Source: Pseudomonadota bacterium (GTDB taxonomy: Bacteria; Pseudomonadota; Gammaproteobacteria; Steroidobacterales; Steroidobacteraceae). From it: a stretch of DNA of 11,037 nt. Shown here piece by piece: positions 6,813 to 11,037 of the stretch (position 1 is the stretch's first letter; every line of letters starts with the position of its first letter). The notes under the pieces are model-generated. The model was not told the origin of the DNA. It searched no databases and saw nothing but the letters and a program-made list of their open reading frames with translations. Location of the stretch: the NCBI GenBank assembly GCA_021792815.1, contig JAJYTX010000052.1, positions 1-11,037 of the forward strand, written 5' to 3'. A program made the translations under genes and the position numbers.

Positions 6813-8885
6813 ATGTCCCGGTTCGAAGCGCTGCGCCCGGCAAAGCGTCTCTTGCGGCAACATCCGGCCCGGAGCGCCGTCGGCGCTCTGGCCCATGAGC
6901 ACGTGGGCGGCGAGCCGTCGGGGGGCGATCAGTTGACCGCCGGGCGGTGCCGACGTGAGGCTGCCGAGGCCCGCCGCACGCCATGGCTCGGCCCGATTCA
7001 ACCGGCGGCCCTGCGGTCTCAACGGCGCCTCGCCCTCGGAGTGCTCGCGATCGTCGTGGGGCTGTGCATGCGGGGCGTTCCTGCGGCGCTGGCCGGACCG
7101 TGTCGAATCGAGCGGTTCCCGGCATGGGCCGTCGCCCTGAAGGACCTTCAGCCCCTGGTGCAGGCACGGATCAACGGCGTCGCCGCGTCGTTCATCGTCG
7201 ATACGGGCGCATTCTGGAGCGTGATCTCGCCGGCGGCGCGCGCGCAATACGACCTGACCGAGTCCAGGGCGCCGCCCGGATTTTATGTGCAGGGGGTCGG
7301 TGGCGCCTCCCAGCCCGAGATCGCCACGGTGCGCACCTTCACCTTCCTTCACCTCTCGCTCCACGATATGGAGTTCCTCGTCGCCGGCAATGCGGAGTCC
7401 GCCAGCGTGGCGGGCGTGCTCGGCGATAATCTCTGGCGCATAGACGACGTGGAATACGACTTCGCCCAGGGGGTGATCCGCTTCGACCGAGCCATCCATT
7501 GCGGTGATCAGTCGCTCGCCTATTGGGCGGGAAGCCAGCCCGTGGGCATCGTCCGGCTGCAGCGCATCAGCGCCCGCCATCCGCAGTTGATCGGACACGC
7601 GAGGATCAACGGCAGGCGCATCCGCGTGGTGTTCGACACGGGAACTCCCCGCTCGATGCTGACGCTCGCCGCCGCGAAGCGGCTGGGTATCACGCCGGAT
7701 AGTCCCGGGGTCCAGCCGCTGGGCAAATTTTTCGGCGGCATCGGACGTGACTGGCGTCATGTATGGATTGCGCCGGTGGCGTCATTCGAGATCGGCGGCG
7801 TCGAGAAGATCCAGCACACCCACCTGCTGGTCGGCGACTTCGCCGGGCTTGGCGAGGCGGATCTGTATCTGGGGGAGGATTTCTTTCTCTCGCACCACGT
7901 ATACGTTTCGAACAGCCAGCACAGGCTGTACTTCACCTACAACGGCGGCCCGGTATTCGCCCTCGGTCGTCGTTATCTGATCCATCGTGCCGGGGCGGCG
8001 GCGGTGCTCGCCGGGCCTGGCGCGCCGGCCGCGGTGGGGACCACGGCGAGCGCCGCCACGGCGGCTGCCGGGCCCGATCGCGCTGCCCCGGGTGGCGCCT
8101 CTCTCGCCGCTGAGCTCGCCCACCAGGGCATGGCATTGAGCGCGGAGGGCCGAAACGCGGCCGCATTGGCCGATCTCACCCGGGCGTGCCGGCTCGATCC
8201 GAAGAATGCCGGGTACCGCTATCATCGGGGCCGGATCCACGAGGCGCTCAAGCAACCGGCGCGGGCGCTGGCCGATTTCAATCGCGCCCTGGCGCTCCAG
8301 CCAGGCCTCGTTGAGGCGCGGCTGGCGCGCGCGGCGCTGCTGCTGTACGGGCAGCACGCTCCCGCGGACGCCGTCAGCGAGGCGCGGACCGACATCAATA
8401 TCGTCGCGCTGCAGGTTCCTGACGAGTCGATGCTGCTTCTGCCACTCTCCCGGCTGTACGCCCGGGTGGGTGAGTACGCTGCCGCCATCCGCGAGGTCGA
8501 CCAGTGGATCTATTACCATCGCCATGATGCGCGGCTTCCCATTGCCTGGGATGTGCGCTGCTGGAGCCGCGCCCAGGCCGATATCGAGCTGCGTAAGGCA
8601 CTGAAGGATTGTGACCGCGCGCTGGGCCGGCTGTCGAAGTCCGCCCCCATCCTCGACAGCCGGGGCCTGGTGTATCTGCGCCTGGACGAGCCCGATCGTG
8701 CGATCGCCGATTACGACGCGGCGCTCGCGATCAATCCCAGGATCCCGACTTCGCTCTATGGCCGCGGGATCGCCGAGCTGCGCAAGGGCGAGACGGCGCA
8801 GGGCCAGGCCGACCTCGCGGCCGCCCTCAAAATCGATCCCGGGGTGGGGAAACGCTTTGCGCGCATGCAGCTCGCGCCGCAATGA
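6813..8885 (+). CDS. Exported or anchored protein with two retropepsin-like aspartyl protease lobes and C-terminal TPR repeats
   Basis: The protein has 690 residues from the ATG at 6813, which follows a G-rich GGGGGGCGGAT stretch. A hydrophobic segment (residues 72-86, LALGVLAIVVGLCM) ending near ALAG looks like a signal peptide or anchor. It is preceded by 70 basic, low-complexity residues, so the true start may be later (GTG 6903 or TTG 6933). Lobe 1 spans about 108-226, with Asp130-Thr-Gly in FIVDTGAFWS and LGDNLW at 203-208. Lobe 2 spans about 252-378, with Asp275-Thr-Gly in VVFDTGTPRS and LGEDFF at 353-358. The LYFTYNGGPVF ending is typical of bacterial retropepsin-like proteins. An Ala/Pro-rich linker (390-430) leads to about seven TPR-like helical repeats (431-680), probably for protein binding in the periplasm. 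The targets are unknown. Confidence 0.86.
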   Translation: MSRFEALRPAKRLLRQHPARSAVGALAHEHVGGEPSGGDQLTAGRCRREAAEARRTPWLGPIQPAALRSQRRLALGVLAIVVGLCMRGVPAALAGPCRIERFPAWAVALKDLQPLVQARINGVAASFIVDTGAFWSVISPAARAQYDLTESRAPPGFYVQGVGGASQPEIATVRTFTFLHLSLHDMEFLVAGNAESASVAGVLGDNLWRIDDVEYDFAQGVIRFDRAIHCGDQSLAYWAGSQPVGIVRLQRISARHPQLIGHARINGRRIRVVFDTGTPRSMLTLAAAKRLGITPDSPGVQPLGKFFGGIGRDWRHVWIAPVASFEIGGVEKIQHTHLLVGDFAGLGEADLYLGEDFFLSHHVYVSNSQHRLYFTYNGGPVFALGRRYLIHRAGAAAVLAGPGAPAAVGTTASAATAAAGPDRAAPGGASLAAELAHQGMALSAEGRNAAALADLTRACRLDPKNAGYRYHRGRIHEALKQPARALADFNRALALQPGLVEARLARAALLLYGQHAPADAVSEARTDINIVALQVPDESMLLLPLSRLYARVGEYAAAIREVDQWIYYHRHDARLPIAWDVRCWSRAQADIELRKALKDCDRALGRLSKSAPILDSRGLVYLRLDEPDRAIADYDAALAINPRIPTSLYGRGIAELRKGETAQGQADLAAALKIDPGVGKRFARMQLAPQ

Positions 8886-9010
8886 GACGCGCCCGATTGA
8901 GACCCCGAAAGACGTCCCACGGGGTACGGATCTGGATTCGGATGAGCCCTGATCAGGCGCACTCCCCCGTGGCACACGGGATCCCGGCCGCGTGTGCGGC
9001 GCTGCGGGGA
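8886..9010. other. Non-coding stretch between the protease-TPR gene and the IS21-type end
   Basis: No gene is supported here. It holds a perfect 10-base palindrome CCTGATCAGG (8948-8957). This is flanked by an 8-base inverted repeat, CCACGGGG at 8917-8924 and CCCCGTGG at 8965-8972. The nested symmetry could form a long stem-loop after the upstream gene, but there is no T run. The rest of the 358-base gap (9011-9243) is mobile-element end sequence, described separately. Confidence 0.45.
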
Positions 9011-9030
9011 TGTTGCGTATTCCGGCCCAT

Positions 9031-9161
9031 CGTGACCGCTGATTCCGGACGAACGTGACCGGCCGTTCCGGCCGAACGTGACCGCTGATTCCGCTGGAAG
9101 GTGACCGATTTTGGGCTTGCGCCCGGAATCGCCGGTCACGATCCCGGAATGGCCGGTCACG
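9031..9161. repeat. Direct and inverted repeats at the IS21-type left end
   Basis: A 23-base unit beginning CGTGACCG and ending ATTCCGGACGAA (with variation) recurs exactly in phase at 9031, 9054 and 9077. A partial fourth copy, GGTGACCG, starts at 9100. Two inverted copies of the CGTGACCGNNNATTCCGG core follow at 9140-9122 and 9161-9143. IS21 elements are known to carry several terminal repeats bound by the transposase. The layout also places these sites around the istA promoter region, so they may repress istA. Confidence 0.8.
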
Positions 9162-9872
9162 TTGCCCCGGAACGATCCTGCCGGGTCTGCGCTGGACCCC
9201 AGAGCGCTGGCTAAGCTGCCCGATTTGCCCTCGGGGAGAACCAATGCCAGCCAAGCGGAGTGCCATGCGCAAAATCAAAGAAGTTCTGCGCCTGAAGTTC
9301 GAGGCGCGATTGAGTCACGAGCGGATCGCGGCGGCCACGGGCCTATCCAAGGGCGCGGTCGGCAAGTACGTGCAGCGCTCGAGCGAGCAGGGTCTGAGCT
9401 GGCCGCTGCCCGAGCAGCTCGATGATGCCGCCCTCGAGCGGCGGCTGTTTCCCCAGGTCGTCAAACTCGAGCAATACACGCACGCCGACTACGCGTACGT
9501 GCACCAGGAGCTCAAGCGCAAAGGGGTGACGCTGCAGCTGCTCTGGGAGGAGTACCGCGCCGCGCACGGTGAGCGGGCCTACCAGTACAGCCAGTTCTGC
9601 TGGCACTACCAGCGCTTCCGCGAGAGCCTCGCCCGCTCGATGCGCCAGACGCATCGGGCCGGGGAGAAGCTGTTCATCGACTACAGCGGCGACACCGTGG
9701 CGGTGATCAACGCCGTGACCGGGGAGATCCTGCGCGCGCAGATCTTTGTCGCCTCGATGGGCGCAAGCAAGTACACCTACGCGGAGGCGACCTGGACGCA
9801 GCAGCTTCCCGACTGGATCGGCTCGCACATCCGGATGCTCGAGTACCTGGGATGCGTGCCAGAGAGCCTGAC

Positions 9873-9904
9873 GCCGGATTTTGTTGCCGGCAACAAAATC
9901 CGGC
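9873..9904. repeat. Perfect 32-bp palindrome at the left junction of the 141-bp insertion
   Basis: Positions 9873-9888 and 9889-9904 are exact reverse complements with no spacer, a 16-bp perfect dyad with core TTGTTGCCGGCAACAA. The right arm's TCCGGC (9899-9904) is also the first six bases of the 26-base inverted repeat. It can therefore pair with 9873-9878 or with 10014-10019, but not both at once. Confidence 0.9.
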
Positions 9905-10019
9905 TTCTGTGCCCATCACCATTATGTGGCGGGCGCGGGCTATCGTCTTGATTTCAGACCGGTCTACCGGCGGCGACGGCACATAACGGAGGGTAATGGT
10001 GATGGGCACAGAAGCCGGA
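9879..10019. mobile_element. 141-bp MITE-like insertion inside istA
   Basis: Removing these 141 bases rejoins istA exactly (the codons for T-P-D-N-L-K), so this is a clean insertion. GCCGGA occurs at 9873-9878 before it and at 10014-10019 at its end, consistent with a 6-base target duplication or with shared repeat ends. Perfect 26-base inverted repeats occupy 9899-9924 and 9994-10019 (outer sequence TCCGGCTTCTGTGCCC). The interior is about 70 bases with a 10-base palindrome, AGACCGGTCT, at 9956-9965. No gene fits inside. The length is a multiple of three, but all copies of the frame meet stops. The parent element is not identified. Confidence 0.75.
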
Positions 10020-10463
10020 CAACCTCAAGAGCGCGATCAAGAAGGCCTGCCGCTACGAGCCGGAGGAGAACTCCACGTACGGCGATATGGCGCGTCACTA
10101 CGGGTGCGCGATCATCGCGGCGCGGCCGTACAAGCCCCGTGATAAAGCGGTCGCAGAGAGCCACGTGCCGCTGGATCCTGGCGCGTCTTCGCAACCGGCA
10201 GTTCTTCTTCCTCGCCGAGCTCAACGCTGCGATCGCAACGCTCCTCCGCGAGTTGAACCACCGGCCGTTCAAGAAGCTGCCCGGCTCTCGCGCCGAGGCG
10301 TTCGAGTCGATCGATCGGCCGGCGATGAAGGCACTCCCCGAGCGGCGCTACGAGTACGCCGAGTGGCTCAAAGCCAAGGTCGGCATCGACTACCACGTCG
10401 AGGCCGATGGGCATGAACCGCCCTGGGTTTCCAGGAGGCTCCAATTCTTGAGAGGATGGAGCA

Positions 10464-11037
<574 letters not shown>

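Larger units (their letters stand above)
9011..10413 (+). mobile_element. IS21-family element remnant, left end and istA only
   Basis: The left end probably starts at the TG of TGTTGCGTATTCCGG (9011), because the first ATTCCGG half-repeat lies right after it and IS21 elements begin with TG. Repeated transposase-binding-type sites follow, then istA in the expected orientation. The right part of istA, all of istB and the right end are missing. An IS3 element replaces them from 10414. No target duplication can be checked because the right end is absent. Confidence 0.75.
9244..10413 (+). pseudogene. istA: istA, IS21-family DDE transposase, disrupted
   Basis: Intact IstA is a DDE integrase of about 500 residues. 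The start at 9244 has a GGGGAG Shine-Dalgarno. Residues 8-45 look like a helix-turn-helix (IKEVLRLKF, then LSHERIAAATGLSKGAVGKYV). FIDYSGDTVAV holds the first catalytic Asp. The frame then hits a 141-base insertion with TGA at 9949-9951, which leaves 235 residues. After the insertion the same frame resumes as [19 protein letters not shown] and runs to PRDKAVAES near 10160. There it shifts by a small deletion, about 11 bases if compared with a typical IstA. The rest ([48 protein letters not shown]) is in another frame. At 10414 an IS3 element interrupts it, and the C-terminus is missing. No functional transposase is expected. Confidence 0.88.

Noticed and set aside
9031..9107. CRISPR array
   Set aside because: The 23-base units are directly contiguous with no spacers and sit at a transposon end.
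7782..9278. Minus-strand open frame of 498 codons opposite the protease-TPR gene
   Set aside because: The plus strand has clear retropepsin and TPR patterns. The minus frame also runs through the IS21 terminal repeats and has no recognisable domain.
9902..10016. ISL3-type derivative, from the GGCTTC...GAAGCC ends
   Set aside because: The end sequence is only loosely similar to that family from memory, and the 8-base flanks do not match as the expected target duplication would.
9873..10019. Integron attC site
   Set aside because: The hairpin-rich structure prompted the idea, but there are no proper core and inverse-core (RYYYAAC/GTTRRRY) pairs and no cassette gene. The sequence splits istA cleanly.

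Overview
The window is GC-rich, tightly coded and reads like the chromosome of a GC-rich proteobacterium, probably gamma or beta. The signs are the codon use, Sec-type signal peptides, an iron/nickel-type P1B-5 ATPase with a hemerythrin tail, a SPASM radical SAM enzyme, and IS21 and IS3 family insertion sequences. No rRNA, tRNA, CRISPR array or replication origin was found.

Positions 1-4747 carry four genes, all on the minus strand. Reading down that strand, they are a small periplasmic protein (4747-4322), a Tyr/Trp-rich secreted protein with a Pro/Arg-rich repetitive tail (4155-3223), a P1B-5-type heavy-metal ATPase with a C-terminal hemerythrin-like domain (3091-776), and the N-terminal 172 codons of a secreted protein that leaves the window at its left edge (517-2). 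Strong hairpins lie between the first three. The fourth has its own near-consensus sigma-70 promoter (688-661), flanked by a repeated TGTCAGG-type motif. The layout suggests envelope metal handling, but only the ATPase gives direct evidence of that.

Positions 4748-8885 hold three more genes. A radical SAM/SPASM enzyme (plus, 4989-6200) converges on a single-domain cupin (minus, 6662-6234). The cupin diverges from a large exported protein (plus, 6813-8885) that has two retropepsin-like Asp-Thr-Gly lobes followed by about seven TPR-like repeats. No peptide precursor is visible next to the radical SAM gene.

Positions 9011-11037 are a pile of broken mobile elements. An IS21-family end with tandem 23-bp repeats (about 9011-9161) leads into istA. 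This gene is broken by a 141-bp insertion with perfect 26-bp inverted repeats and an overlapping 32-bp perfect palindrome. It is broken again by a frameshift near 10150 and by an IS3-family element that starts at 10414. The IS3 element has an intact orfA and a likely -1 frameshift site, but its orfB is cut off near 10913 by unrelated sequence. The most unusual sequence feature is the 141-bp insertion. I did not find convincing evidence for a new multi-gene system.
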